Position numbers and translations under genes: made by a program
In this document: piece by piece, positions 34,681-42,661 of the stretch
Layout of the letters: each line of letters begins with the position of its first letter
How positions within the stretch are numbered: position 1 is the stretch's first letter
Notes under the pieces: model-generated
Seen by the model: only the letters and a program-made list of their open reading frames with translations
Told to the model about the DNA's origin: nothing
Databases searched by the model: none
Assembly: GCA_045222295.1 (NCBI GenBank)
Contig: JBGUXP010000015.1
Coordinates: 1-64,000 of the forward strand
DNA from: Colimorpha sp045222295
GTDB lineage: Bacteria > Bacteroidota > Bacteroidia > Bacteroidales > P3
DNA length: 64,000 nucleotides
Reading direction: 5' to 3'

Positions 34681-34708
34681 AAAAAGAGCCCTTTGGGGCT
34701 CTTTTTTT
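34681..34708 (+). terminator. terminator after the M20 gene
   Basis: AAAAAGAGCCC (34681-34691), loop TTTG, GGGCTCTTTTT (34696-34706) and more T. Symmetric, so it may work from both sides. Confidence 0.9.
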
Positions 34709-34729
34709 GTCCATATCGTAAAAAAGTTG

Positions 34730-34737
34730 TATCTTTG
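34730..34737 (+). promoter_or_regulatory. promoter of the SRP RNA
   Basis: TATCTTTG at 34730-34737. The transcript would begin near 34744 and first pass two small hairpins (CGCCG-AAAA-CGGCG and TCTCT-A-AGAGA) before the SRP RNA core, so the precursor may be trimmed. Confidence 0.65.
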
Positions 34738-34790
34738 CATCTCGTTAGTTGAGCCGCCGAAAACGGCGTCTCTCTAAGAGACAGAGAGTT

Positions 34791-34888
34791 AGGGCAAGTC
34801 TTATACGACCAGCTCCCATTGAATCCCCCAGGGTAGGAATACAGCAAGGGTGTTTGGTTGTAGCGGTGCGATATAAACAGCTTGCCCT
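34791..34888 (+). ncRNA. ffs: signal recognition particle RNA (4.5S-type)
   Basis: The RNA forms one long hairpin closed by GGGCAAG (34792-34798) with CTTGCCC (34881-34887), followed by a T-run (34888-34893). The apex has the SRP domain IV signature: a CCCCCAGG strand, a GNNGGAA-type loop (GTAGGAATACAGCAAGG), which carries the AGGAA and CAGCA internal-loop bases that bind Ffh. It targets signal-peptide-bearing ribosomes to the membrane with Ffh and FtsY. The length, about 98 nt, is the short bacterial form. Confidence 0.85.
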
Positions 34889-34972
34889 TTTTTATTCGTC
34901 CTATCGTCGGCGAATTAAGCGAATTTAACAAATTTATTTTTGCACAATTCGCATAATCTGCCGATAAAAATA

Positions 34973-34980
34973 TATTTTTG
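34973..34980 (+). promoter_or_regulatory. promoter of the ZIP transporter-prfB unit
   Basis: TATTTTTG, 10 bp upstream of the ATG at 34991, so the mRNA is nearly leaderless. A second TATTTTTG at 34935-34942 may be an alternative. Confidence 0.5.
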
Positions 34981-34990
34981 AAGCAGTTTG

Positions 34991-35707
34991 ATGATTGAAG
35001 CATATATAGCAATTATTCTGGGCGTGGCTGTTTGGGCAGTGTTGGTACCGCTGGGAAAGACTTTCCCTCCCCAGATGATGCGTGCTGTCACCATCTTCGG
35101 TGGCGCCTACCTGCTGGCAATCTGTTTCACCAACCTTTTGCCGCATGTTTTCTTACAGGGTTTCACCTCCCCCACCCTCGGCATCAAGTTCGCCGCTGCC
35201 ATCCCTATGGGATTCCTCATCCAGATGCTCCTCGAGCAACTCTCCTCGCATGTAGAGCACGGCCATGCTAAGTCGCACTACTCCATGTGGGGACTCATTA
35301 TCGGATTGTCGCTGCACGCCTTCTTCGAAGGTATGCCGCTGATCGATACCGACGGCGACATGCACCATGGGTTATTCTATGGCATTCTCCTGCACAACAT
35401 CCCCATGTCGCTTATATTCGTGGGACTGATGTCTGCCCGTGGCTATGGCTTCTGGCGCGTGCTCGGAATGCTGACACTCTTCGGCATTATGACCCCGCTG
35501 GGATCGCTCTGCAACCGCTACCTGCTGCCCGACAACCCCGAATTGCAGACTTTCATCATGGGCATCGTGGTGGGTATCCTGCTGCATGTCAGCAGCAGCA
35601 TCCTCTTCAACCATAAGGACAACCACTTCACGTGGCTCAAGCTTACGCTGATTGTCATTGCTTTCACAGCAGCCTACTTCACCCCTGGCTGCGCCGAAAT
35701 TTATTAA
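34991..35707 (+). CDS. ZIP family metal transporter
   Basis: The 238-residue membrane protein has about eight hydrophobic segments and the ZIP pattern: GLIIGLSLHAFFEGMP (TM4, with the His-x-x-x-Glu metal site) and HNIPMSLIFVGLM (TM5, His-Asn). A His-rich loop (HVEHGHAKSHYS) precedes TM4. It moves divalent metal (Zn, Fe or Mn) into the cytoplasm. The start is ATG 34991, not the TTG at 34988. prfB begins 6 nt after its stop, so they may be co-transcribed. Confidence 0.9.
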   Translation: MIEAYIAIILGVAVWAVLVPLGKTFPPQMMRAVTIFGGAYLLAICFTNLLPHVFLQGFTSPTLGIKFAAAIPMGFLIQMLLEQLSSHVEHGHAKSHYSMWGLIIGLSLHAFFEGMPLIDTDGDMHHGLFYGILLHNIPMSLIFVGLMSARGYGFWRVLGMLTLFGIMTPLGSLCNRYLLPDNPELQTFIMGIVVGILLHVSSSILFNHKDNHFTWLKLTLIVIAFTAAYFTPGCAEIY

Positions 35708-35713
35708 TCGATT

Positions 35714-36826
35714 ATGACGAACCAAGAACAGATAAAAGACCTGATTTCCCGTAAAGAGGCACTAAAGAAATTCCTCGATATTGACAAGACCTCGGCCTGG
35801 ATTGCCGAGGAGGAAAAGAAAACCGAAGCCCCCGACTTCTGGAGCGACCCCAAAGAGGCCCAAAAGGTGGTGAAGGGCATCAATGCCAAGAAGACTTGGG
35901 TGACAGCCTATAGAGAGGTTGACACCGCTTGCGGCGACCTTGAGGTGATGGGTGAATTCTTCGAAGCCGGTGATGCCTCCGAGGAGGAACTCCTTGCCCA
36001 GATTGCCATCGCTCAGAAGAAGGTAGAGGAACTGGAATTTAAGAACATGCTGCGCAATGAGAGCGACCGTCTCGATGCCGTGCTTTCCATCAATGCCGGT
36101 GCCGGCGGTGTGGAGGCCCAGGACTGGGCCGAGATGCTCATGCGCATGTACATACGCTATGCTGAAACCCACGGCTATAAAGTCGTCATTTCCAATTCTC
36201 TCGACGGCGACGGTGCCGGCATCAAGAGTTGCACCCTGCAGATTGAAGGCGACTTTGCCTACGGCTACTTGAAGAGCGAGACGGGTGTCCACCGCCTGGT
36301 GCGTGTCTCTCCTTTCAACGCCCAGGGAAAGCGTATGACCAGCTTTACAAGTGTTAGTGTAACACCGCTTATCGACGACTCTATTGAGGTGGTGGTTGAC
36401 ATGTCGAAACTCTCGTGGGACACCTTCCGCAGCGGCGGCGCTGGCGGACAGAACGTCAATAAGGTGGAGTCGGGCGTGCGCCTGCGCTACCAATACAAAG
36501 ACCCCTACACCGGCGAGGAAGAAGAAATCCTCATCGAGAACACCGAGACCCGCGACCAGCCCAAGAACAAGGAGAACGCCATGCGCCTCCTCCGATCTCA
36601 GCTCTACGATCGCGAGCTCAAGCACCGTATGGAGGAGAAAGACAAAATCAAAGCCAGCCAGAAGAAGATTGAGTGGGGATCACAGATACGCTCCTATGTC
36701 ATGGACGACCGCCGCGTGAAAGACCACCGCACCAACTACCAGACCTCCGACGTTGCTGGTGTCCTCGATGGCAAACTCGACGAGTTCATTAAAGCCTACC
36801 TCATGGAATTTGGCGCCGAAGGATAA
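35714..36826 (+). CDS. prfB: peptide chain release factor 2, without frameshift site
   Basis: RF2 reads UGA and UAA stop codons and releases the peptide. The 370 residues contain the SPF stop-reading tripeptide (SPFNAQGKRM) and the catalytic GGQ (SGGAGGQNVNKVES). In many bacteria prfB is interrupted near codon 25 by an in-frame UGA that needs a +1 frameshift (CTT-TGA). Here the equivalent place reads CTC-GAT in one open frame (KKFLDID), so the autoregulatory stop is missing. A strong terminator follows. It lies 6 bp after the ZIP transporter gene. Confidence 0.96.
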   Translation: MTNQEQIKDLISRKEALKKFLDIDKTSAWIAEEEKKTEAPDFWSDPKEAQKVVKGINAKKTWVTAYREVDTACGDLEVMGEFFEAGDASEEELLAQIAIAQKKVEELEFKNMLRNESDRLDAVLSINAGAGGVEAQDWAEMLMRMYIRYAETHGYKVVISNSLDGDGAGIKSCTLQIEGDFAYGYLKSETGVHRLVRVSPFNAQGKRMTSFTSVSVTPLIDDSIEVVVDMSKLSWDTFRSGGAGGQNVNKVESGVRLRYQYKDPYTGEEEEILIENTETRDQPKNKENAMRLLRSQLYDRELKHRMEEKDKIKASQKKIEWGSQIRSYVMDDRRVKDHRTNYQTSDVAGVLDGKLDEFIKAYLMEFGAEG

Positions 36827-36849
36827 ATCACAAAGATTTTCCCCCTATA

Positions 36850-36880
36850 GCCCCCGAGCAGCAATGCTCGGGGCTTTTTT
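36850..36880 (+). terminator. terminator after prfB
   Basis: CCCCGAGCA (36852-36860), loop GCAA, TGCTCGGGG (36865-36873), C and six T. The rest of the 207-bp spacer to 37033 shows only the promoter of the next gene. Confidence 0.9.
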
Positions 36881-37000
36881 GTTTCCTAGTTGCGAATTCG
36901 ACACAATTACAGCCCTCAACCCATTCAAAGTGTGATGTCGCAATTTGCGGCCTCTTTCTCTCTTTGTGGAAATTGTTTTTTCGCCATTAAAAAAAATTCG

Positions 37001-37008
37001 TATATTTG
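37001..37008 (+). promoter_or_regulatory. promoter of the VanX-like gene
   Basis: TATATTTG at 37001-37008, 25 bp upstream of the ATG at 37034. Confidence 0.6.
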
Positions 37009-37033
37009 CACTCGAAAAAAATTTTGATTAATT

Positions 37034-37813
37034 ATGATGACTTTTTCCGTTGCCTTAAAGAAAAGAACACTTGTTCTGCTGGCCTTTGCGGCCTTGGTTC
37101 TTGCTGCCTGCAGCAAAGTGAAAACTCCCCTGCCCCAGGAGGACAACAGCGATTTTGTAACCATCACCGACGTGGTGCCCGATGCCATTCTGGAAATCCG
37201 ATACTACGGCACCTACAACTTCGTCGGCGCCCGCGTCGACGGCTACCTGCAACCCACGGCGCTGCTCTCCCGTGAGGCCGCCGACAGCCTCAAGGCCGTC
37301 AGCGACGACCTTGTCCGGCAGGGCTACCGTATCAAAATTTTCGATGCCTACCGTCCGCAGATGGGTGTCGACCACTTCGTGCGCTGGGCCGCCAATCTGA
37401 GCGACACCGCCATGAAGCCCTTCTTCTATCCCGACCTCGACAAAAGCGTGCTCTTCGAGCAGGAGTACATCATGGAGAAGAGCGGTCACACACGCGGCTC
37501 AACGGTCGACCTGACGCTCTTCGACATGACCACCGGACGCGAGGTCGACATGGGCGCCACCTTCGACTGGTTCGGCGTCGAGAGCCACCCCGACTTCTGC
37601 GGCAACCCCGAGACGGGCGAGTACACCGGCGACAACAGCGCCAGCCCTGCCGGCCACAGCATCACCGCCCAGCAGTTCGCCAACCGCATGATACTGCGAC
37701 GCGCCATGCTGCGCCACGGATTCAAGCCCCTCGACAGCGAATGGTGGCATTTCACCCTGAAGAACGAGCCCTACCCCGACACCTACTTCACCTTCCCCGT
37801 GCAACAAAAGTAA
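37034..37813 (+). CDS. D-Ala-D-Ala dipeptidase lipoprotein (VanX/DdpX family)
   Basis: The family cleaves D-alanyl-D-alanine. The 259-residue protein has a lipoprotein signal with C26 (LVLAAC), so it works in the periplasm. Zinc and catalytic residues of the M15D peptidases are visible: SGHTRGSTVDL (His152, Asp159) and EWWHF (Glu236, His239). Tyr-Arg-Pro in FDAYRPQMGVDHF is also conserved. Without vanH/vanA near, it is more likely a D-Ala-D-Ala recycling or cell-wall enzyme (DdpX-like) than a resistance gene. Confidence 0.88.
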   Translation: MMTFSVALKKRTLVLLAFAALVLAACSKVKTPLPQEDNSDFVTITDVVPDAILEIRYYGTYNFVGARVDGYLQPTALLSREAADSLKAVSDDLVRQGYRIKIFDAYRPQMGVDHFVRWAANLSDTAMKPFFYPDLDKSVLFEQEYIMEKSGHTRGSTVDLTLFDMTTGREVDMGATFDWFGVESHPDFCGNPETGEYTGDNSASPAGHSITAQQFANRMILRRAMLRHGFKPLDSEWWHFTLKNEPYPDTYFTFPVQQK

Positions 37814-37844
37814 TGATCGATCTCACGTAGGAAAACAACAAGAA

Positions 37845-38702
37845 ATGGCTCTTTTCAACTTATACCGCGCCCCCAAGCCCAAAGTCGACGGCAAACAGCC
37901 CTTCTGGAAGCAGGTGCTCATGATTATCTTGAGTACCACAATCTCGCTCATCCTCACAGTGAGCGTTATAACATTTATTGAACATATTCACAGAGTAAAG
38001 GACCGCCGCCTGACGGCACTGATGGTGATGAGCAACATCGAGGCCTTTGCCCAGCAGCTCGACAGCATTTACACCCAACTGGACAAGGCCGACACGGCAT
38101 CCACATGGCTGCTCGACCATCCTGTGGAGAAACTTGAACTGCTGCCCGAAAACCACTTGAGAGAGATACTCACGACAGCCTACGTCCGCGATGCCATCAC
38201 CTACGACAAATCCACCGAGAACATCTTCTCCAACAGCATCGACACGTGGAAAAACCTGGGCAACTTCCACTTCATCGACAATGTGGGCCGGTGCTTCTCC
38301 ACGATGCGGTTCTGCGAGGAGTACTGGAACAAGAGGGTTGGTGACATGGAAGCCTCCATGCAGGAGGTCTCGAATCGTCGCGCGGCAAATCCCGACGGGA
38401 AAAACCTGTACCTCTGGTGCATGAATGACCCGACATTCAGGCAGCATGTCAAACGCATACACAACTACCGCAACTGGCTCCGTTGTACCATCGAGGAACT
38501 GCGCTACTACAACCGGCAGAACATGGCCGCCATCGGCATCGACGAGCAGGAGGTGACGGACTTCCTCAAGGCTCGCCAGCGGGAAATCAACGCCGGCGTG
38601 GAAGCGCCCGACGACGAGGCGCTCAGCGTCCCCCGCCCCGACAGCCGCAGCCTAACCACCTACAGCCGGTACGACTCCATCATTAACATCGCAGCAAAAT
38701 GA
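37845..38702 (+). CDS. single-span membrane protein of unknown function
   Basis: The 285-residue product has one N-terminal membrane helix (about 27-47, VLMIILSTTISLILTVSVI) after a basic cytoplasmic stub and then a helical domain outside. No known domain is recognised. The C-terminal part is alpha-helical with EVTDFLKARQREINAGVEAP. The gene follows the VanX-like gene by 31 bp, and its stop overlaps the ATG of the C10 protease (ATGA), so it is co-translated with it and may act with it. Confidence 0.7.
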   Translation: MALFNLYRAPKPKVDGKQPFWKQVLMIILSTTISLILTVSVITFIEHIHRVKDRRLTALMVMSNIEAFAQQLDSIYTQLDKADTASTWLLDHPVEKLELLPENHLREILTTAYVRDAITYDKSTENIFSNSIDTWKNLGNFHFIDNVGRCFSTMRFCEEYWNKRVGDMEASMQEVSNRRAANPDGKNLYLWCMNDPTFRQHVKRIHNYRNWLRCTIEELRYYNRQNMAAIGIDEQEVTDFLKARQREINAGVEAPDDEALSVPRPDSRSLTTYSRYDSIINIAAK

Positions 38703-40786
38703 AAAAGACTCATACACTTTTCGCCATTCTTGCCATGGCGGTGGCTTTCTCCGCGAGGGCGGAGGCCAAGCCTGTCACCCCGCAGGAATCACGGCAGGCC
38801 GCTGCCACATTCCTCCATGTCGACGAGAACTCGCTCCGCGAGATGCCGCTGCGGTGGGAGACCATGTACCTCTTCGCCAGCGCGGGCGGTGGCTTCGTGC
38901 TGACCAGCGCCGACAGCCGTGTGCAGCCCGTGCTGGGGTATTCGTTGAATGAAAACTCGCTTAGTCCGGACGGAAAACTGAACGCTGCATTCGAGTATTG
39001 GCTTGAGAGCTACGATACACAAATCCAGGCGGTCATGGCCGACGAATCGGCTCGCGAGCATCCGGGGTGGTCGCTGCTGCTGGCTGGCACGACGCCCAAA
39101 GCTGTGTATGAGACCACCATGGGGCCGCTACTGGAGACGGAATGGGGGCAGAGTCCCTACTACAACGAGCTGTGCCCCGCGAATGCCAGCGGCGAAAAGA
39201 CCCTCACCGGCTGTGTGGCCACCGCCATGGGACAGGTGATGCGCTACTGGCAGTGGCCCGACATGGGCGTGGGCACCCACAGCTATACCTGTCCATACTA
39301 TGGAGTACAGAGTGCCGACTTCGGCACCACCGCTTACGACTGGAGTCACATGCCCACCCGTCTTACCGCCGTAAGCGACAGCATTTCGACATCGGCCGTG
39401 GCCACCTTGCTCTACCATTGCGGAGTGGCGGTGGATATGATGTATGGCACTCTGAGCCAGAATGGTAGCGGTGCCTACGACATCATGGAAGAAGGTGACG
39501 ACCTCCGTACCCCCTGTGCCGAAAACGCCTTGCGCACCTTCTTCAAATACAGCCCTGCACTGACTGGCGCGAAAAGAGAGAACTTCACCCAGTCGGAATG
39601 GGCCTCCATTTTGAAGGACGAAATAGACCATCGGCGTCCCGTTCTCTATGGCGGTTTGGGGCCCGCAGGCGCACATGAGTTCGTGTGCGACGGTTACGAC
39701 ACCAACGGTTTCTTCAGCTTCAACTGGGGCTTTGACGGCGAAGACAATGGCTTTTTCAGCCTTGGTAATGTGGCCATAGATGGCAACTACGCCTTCAACC
39801 TTTATCAGGTAGCAATCCTGGGCATCGAGCCCGACACACTCTATGGCAGCAACAGCACCTGCATGGTGACAGCCGTCAGCGCCGACACAAGTAGAGGCAG
39901 CGTCACCGGGGGAGGTGTCTATTCCTACCGTGACATCGTCACCCTCACCGCCATTCCCGCCGAAGGCTGCCGTTTCCTTTGCTGGAGCAACGGCGCCGCG
40001 CTCAATCCCTATCAGATTCTGGCCCACGACATGAGCCTGGAGGCCATCTTCACAGGTGCGCTCCGAGAGGAGAACGACACCCTCTCATACACCGGCACTG
40101 AAACGCAATATACAGGATTATATTCCATGCCTACCACCAACCGCATTGGCATCAAAATTCCAGCCGAATATCTGCAGGGCCACAACCATCTCACCGCCGT
40201 CGACAACTATATGCACAACCATCCCATCGCTGTTCACGTTCATATCGGAGGCGACGATGCCCCCGGAACCCTCGTCCACACACAGCAATATCAAGGCACC
40301 GAAAGGACGTTTGCCTGGTATCGTATTGTCCTCGACTCGGCCATAGCCCTCCCTCCCGACAGCAACCTGTGGATTGTCATACAGCCGCTGGACGACGACA
40401 TCATCTTTGGTGCCAAAGGCATCAATGTTCCCGACGCCAACTGGTTCTCCAACGACAACGGCGCCACCTGGGGACACCTGAACGACTACGAGCCACCCTA
40501 CTCGTTTTGCAACCCTGATATTGCCTGGCTTATCCGATGCATCACTTCAACCACAGCTCCTGTCGGCATTGAGGATGTGGTGAGCCCGATGGTGACAATC
40601 AAGACCTCCGGACTGCTACTGACCTTGGACAATCCCGACGGCGAAATGGTGAGGCTCTACGACATCTTGGGTCACCAGCTGGCCAGCTCCCGCCAGTCAA
40701 CCTTCACTATCCATCTTCCCGCCCCGGGAATCTATCTGGTCAAACTCTGTGACCGTCCGGCGAGAAAAATTGTTGCTATCAGATAA
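38699..40786 (+). CDS. C10 family cysteine protease with T9SS type A sorting end
   Basis: The 695-residue protein resembles streptopain (SpeB) and similar secreted proteases. It has a signal peptide (MKKTHTLFAILAMAVAFSAR), a prodomain (about 25-130), the mature enzyme with Cys172 in TLTGCVATAMGQVMRYWQWP and His326 in GAHEFVCDGYDTN, and the Trp/Gly stretch FSFNWGFDGEDNGFFSL. Additional beta domains follow, and the last 70 residues (VRLYDILGHQLASSRQST, GIYLVKL) are a type A T9SS sorting domain. It is therefore exported across the outer membrane. Co-translated with the preceding membrane protein. A hairpin terminator and a dispersed element follow. Confidence 0.9.
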   Translation: MKKTHTLFAILAMAVAFSARAEAKPVTPQESRQAAATFLHVDENSLREMPLRWETMYLFASAGGGFVLTSADSRVQPVLGYSLNENSLSPDGKLNAAFEYWLESYDTQIQAVMADESAREHPGWSLLLAGTTPKAVYETTMGPLLETEWGQSPYYNELCPANASGEKTLTGCVATAMGQVMRYWQWPDMGVGTHSYTCPYYGVQSADFGTTAYDWSHMPTRLTAVSDSISTSAVATLLYHCGVAVDMMYGTLSQNGSGAYDIMEEGDDLRTPCAENALRTFFKYSPALTGAKRENFTQSEWASILKDEIDHRRPVLYGGLGPAGAHEFVCDGYDTNGFFSFNWGFDGEDNGFFSLGNVAIDGNYAFNLYQVAILGIEPDTLYGSNSTCMVTAVSADTSRGSVTGGGVYSYRDIVTLTAIPAEGCRFLCWSNGAALNPYQILAHDMSLEAIFTGALREENDTLSYTGTETQYTGLYSMPTTNRIGIKIPAEYLQGHNHLTAVDNYMHNHPIAVHVHIGGDDAPGTLVHTQQYQGTERTFAWYRIVLDSAIALPPDSNLWIVIQPLDDDIIFGAKGINVPDANWFSNDNGATWGHLNDYEPPYSFCNPDIAWLIRCITSTTAPVGIEDVVSPMVTIKTSGLLLTLDNPDGEMVRLYDILGHQLASSRQSTFTIHLPAPGIYLVKLCDRPARKIVAIR

Positions 40787-40858
40787 TATTTCTAACCGAC
40801 CACAAGTATGGTTATCAGATAATTATATCTAATAATTAAATAATCACTTTATCTTAAG

Positions 40859-40885
40859 GCACCTGTTGAAAAACGGGTGCTTTTT
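40859..40885 (+). terminator. terminator after the C10 protease gene
   Basis: GCACCTGTT (40859-40867), loop GAAA, AACGGGTGC (40872-40880), with one G-T pair, then five T. The 303-bp spacer 40787-41089 otherwise holds copy 3 of the dispersed element and the next promoter. Confidence 0.85.
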
Positions 40886-40901
40886 CGTTAAGTGTAACTA
40901 C

Positions 40902-40970
40902 CTATAAACCAGTTATCAACTCCTTACCAACTCCTACCCAAGTCCTACCACGGTAGGAGTTGACAGGGTG
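40902..40970 (+). repeat. dispersed intergenic element, copy 3
   Basis: 69 bp, aligning without gaps to 19232-19300. Left half CTATAAACCAGTTATCAA, middle units of about 11 nt, and a hairpin core GTCCTACC / GGTAGGAGT. As at copy 2, a terminator lies just upstream and a promoter 70-110 bp downstream. Confidence 0.75.
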
Positions 40971-41042
40971 ATGGCAGGAGTATGATAATATGAAATAATA
41001 ATTTTTATAATAATTACTCCTTTATTATTGTTGGAAAAGTCG

Positions 41043-41050
41043 TATCTTTG
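41043..41050 (+). promoter_or_regulatory. promoter of the DHH-PPIase fusion
   Basis: TATCTTTG at 41043-41050, 39 bp upstream of the ATG at 41090. Confidence 0.65.
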
Positions 41051-41089
41051 CAATCGGATTTTTCAAAAAGAAAAATCGACAACTAACTG

Positions 41090-42640
41090 ATGCACATGAA
41101 GATTGGGTGTAACAACACGGTAGATTTTGTCGACGGATGGAGTGCCGAGGCGCTGCGGAAGCGCATTGGCGCCGCCAGACACATCGTCATGACGGCCCAC
41201 ACCAACGCCGACGGCGATGCCGTGGGTTCGTTGACAGCCATGTATGCCATTCTGTCTCATGTCACCCATACCGAACTGACACCTATGCTGCCCGACGGCT
41301 GTCCCAACGACCTACTGTGGCTCCCTCATACTGACATGATTCTCAATGTCAAGAGTGATGGCGACCGTTGCCGAGAGGCCATCGCCGCGGCCGACCTCAT
41401 CGTCTGCATGGATGTCAGCACCTTCGACCGCACGGGTCTTCTCGCCGACTGGTTGAAGGCCTCATCTGCTCCCAAGATACTCTTCGACCACCATATCGAC
41501 CCAGCCCGCGAATGTTTCGACATTGTGGTCTCCGACCCCGACATTTCAAGCACCTGCGAACTGATTTTCTGGGCGATAAGTGCCACCTACGGACACGAGG
41601 TCATCGGTCCCGATGCCGCCAAGAGCCTCTTCACGGGCCTCTGCACCGATACCGGCACCTTCAGCTACAGCAACCGCCAGAAGAGCGTCTACCTGGCTGC
41701 CGCCGAATTGTCGCAGATGGGCATCGACCCCATGGATATCAACCGCCGGATTAAGAATGTCTTCACCGTCAACCGCCTGAAATTCTTCGGCTACGCCATG
41801 AGCGAGCTCCTGGAGGTATATCCCGAGCGGGAGGCCGCCCTCATGGTCATCCGCAAGGAGGACATGGCACGCTTTGGCGTGGAGAGTGCGGAGCTTACGG
41901 GATTAATCAACGAGGTGATGAAACTTCATGTCGTCGACTGCGCCGTGCTGGTGCGCGAGGAGGACAACAAGGTGCGTCTCTCACTGCGTTCGAAATGCCA
42001 CACCGACGTCAACCAGATGGCCTCGAGCCTCTTCGACGGCGGTGGACATACGCGTGCCGCCGGTGCGACAAGCCACTTGTCGCTTGCCGACACCGTGCGT
42101 CGCGTCAAGCAACACCTGGGCCTACTGATGCTCACCATTATAGCCTGTTTTACGATGGCCTCCTGCGGCGATGTGCCGGTGGTCGATGTGCAGCCCCCCG
42201 CGGAGTCTTCGCTGAAAGAAAACCTTATCAATGCCAACCGCCATATTTCCCATAGCGAGGAGACGCAAATCGACTCCTATATTTCGCGTCGCGGTTGGCA
42301 GATGAAACGGCTCACTGGTGGTGCACGTGTCATGGAAACTCGTCACGGCAACGGCCCCAAGGTGGGATATGAAGACCTTGTTGCCCTACGCTACCATGTG
42401 GAGGCCATCAACGGCGCTGTGGTTTACGACCAGGTGACAGACACCCTCGTCGCCGGACGCATGATGCCCACCCGTGGTCTCGATGCTGCCGTAAGCACCC
42501 TCGCCGAAGGCAGCAGAGCCATCGTCATCCTGCCCTCGGAACAGGCCTACGGCGTGGCTGGCGACGGCGACCGCGTGACGAGCCGCATGATCCTCGTCTG
42601 CAACGTGGAAGTATTGAAAGTCAAGAAAGGAAAAAAATAA
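41090..42640 (+). CDS. DHH/DHHA1 phosphoesterase fused to a lipoprotein-type PPIase
   Basis: The 516-residue frame joins two normally separate proteins. Residues 1-346 are an NrnA-type phosphoesterase: TAHTNADGDAVGS (DHH motif I), MDVSTFDRTG, LFDHHIDP, DTGTFSYSN and the DHHA1 GGGHTRAAGA. It would degrade short RNA (nanoRNA) and pAp in the cytoplasm. From residue 347 the frame is MLTIIACFTMASCGD, a lipoprotein signal with cysteine, followed by a diverged FKBP-like peptidyl-prolyl isomerase (GldI-like, GYEDLVALRYHVEA and RAIVILPSEQAYGV). In relatives these are adjacent genes. Here no stop codon separates them, so either a fusion is made or the ATG at 42128 starts an internal lipoprotein. Next is another FKBP lipoprotein gene. 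Confidence 0.9.
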   Translation: MHMKIGCNNTVDFVDGWSAEALRKRIGAARHIVMTAHTNADGDAVGSLTAMYAILSHVTHTELTPMLPDGCPNDLLWLPHTDMILNVKSDGDRCREAIAAADLIVCMDVSTFDRTGLLADWLKASSAPKILFDHHIDPARECFDIVVSDPDISSTCELIFWAISATYGHEVIGPDAAKSLFTGLCTDTGTFSYSNRQKSVYLAAAELSQMGIDPMDINRRIKNVFTVNRLKFFGYAMSELLEVYPEREAALMVIRKEDMARFGVESAELTGLINEVMKLHVVDCAVLVREEDNKVRLSLRSKCHTDVNQMASSLFDGGGHTRAAGATSHLSLADTVRRVKQHLGLLMLTIIACFTMASCGDVPVVDVQPPAESSLKENLINANRHISHSEETQIDSYISRRGWQMKRLTGGARVMETRHGNGPKVGYEDLVALRYHVEAINGAVVYDQVTDTLVAGRMMPTRGLDAAVSTLAEGSRAIVILPSEQAYGVAGDGDRVTSRMILVCNVEVLKVKKGKK

Positions 42641-42661
42641 TTAATGTACATTAAAAATACC

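Noticed and set aside
37034..37813. Vancomycin-resistance locus
   Set aside because: Only a VanX-like lipoprotein is present; no ligase or dehydrogenase genes are near, so cell-wall recycling is the simpler reading.
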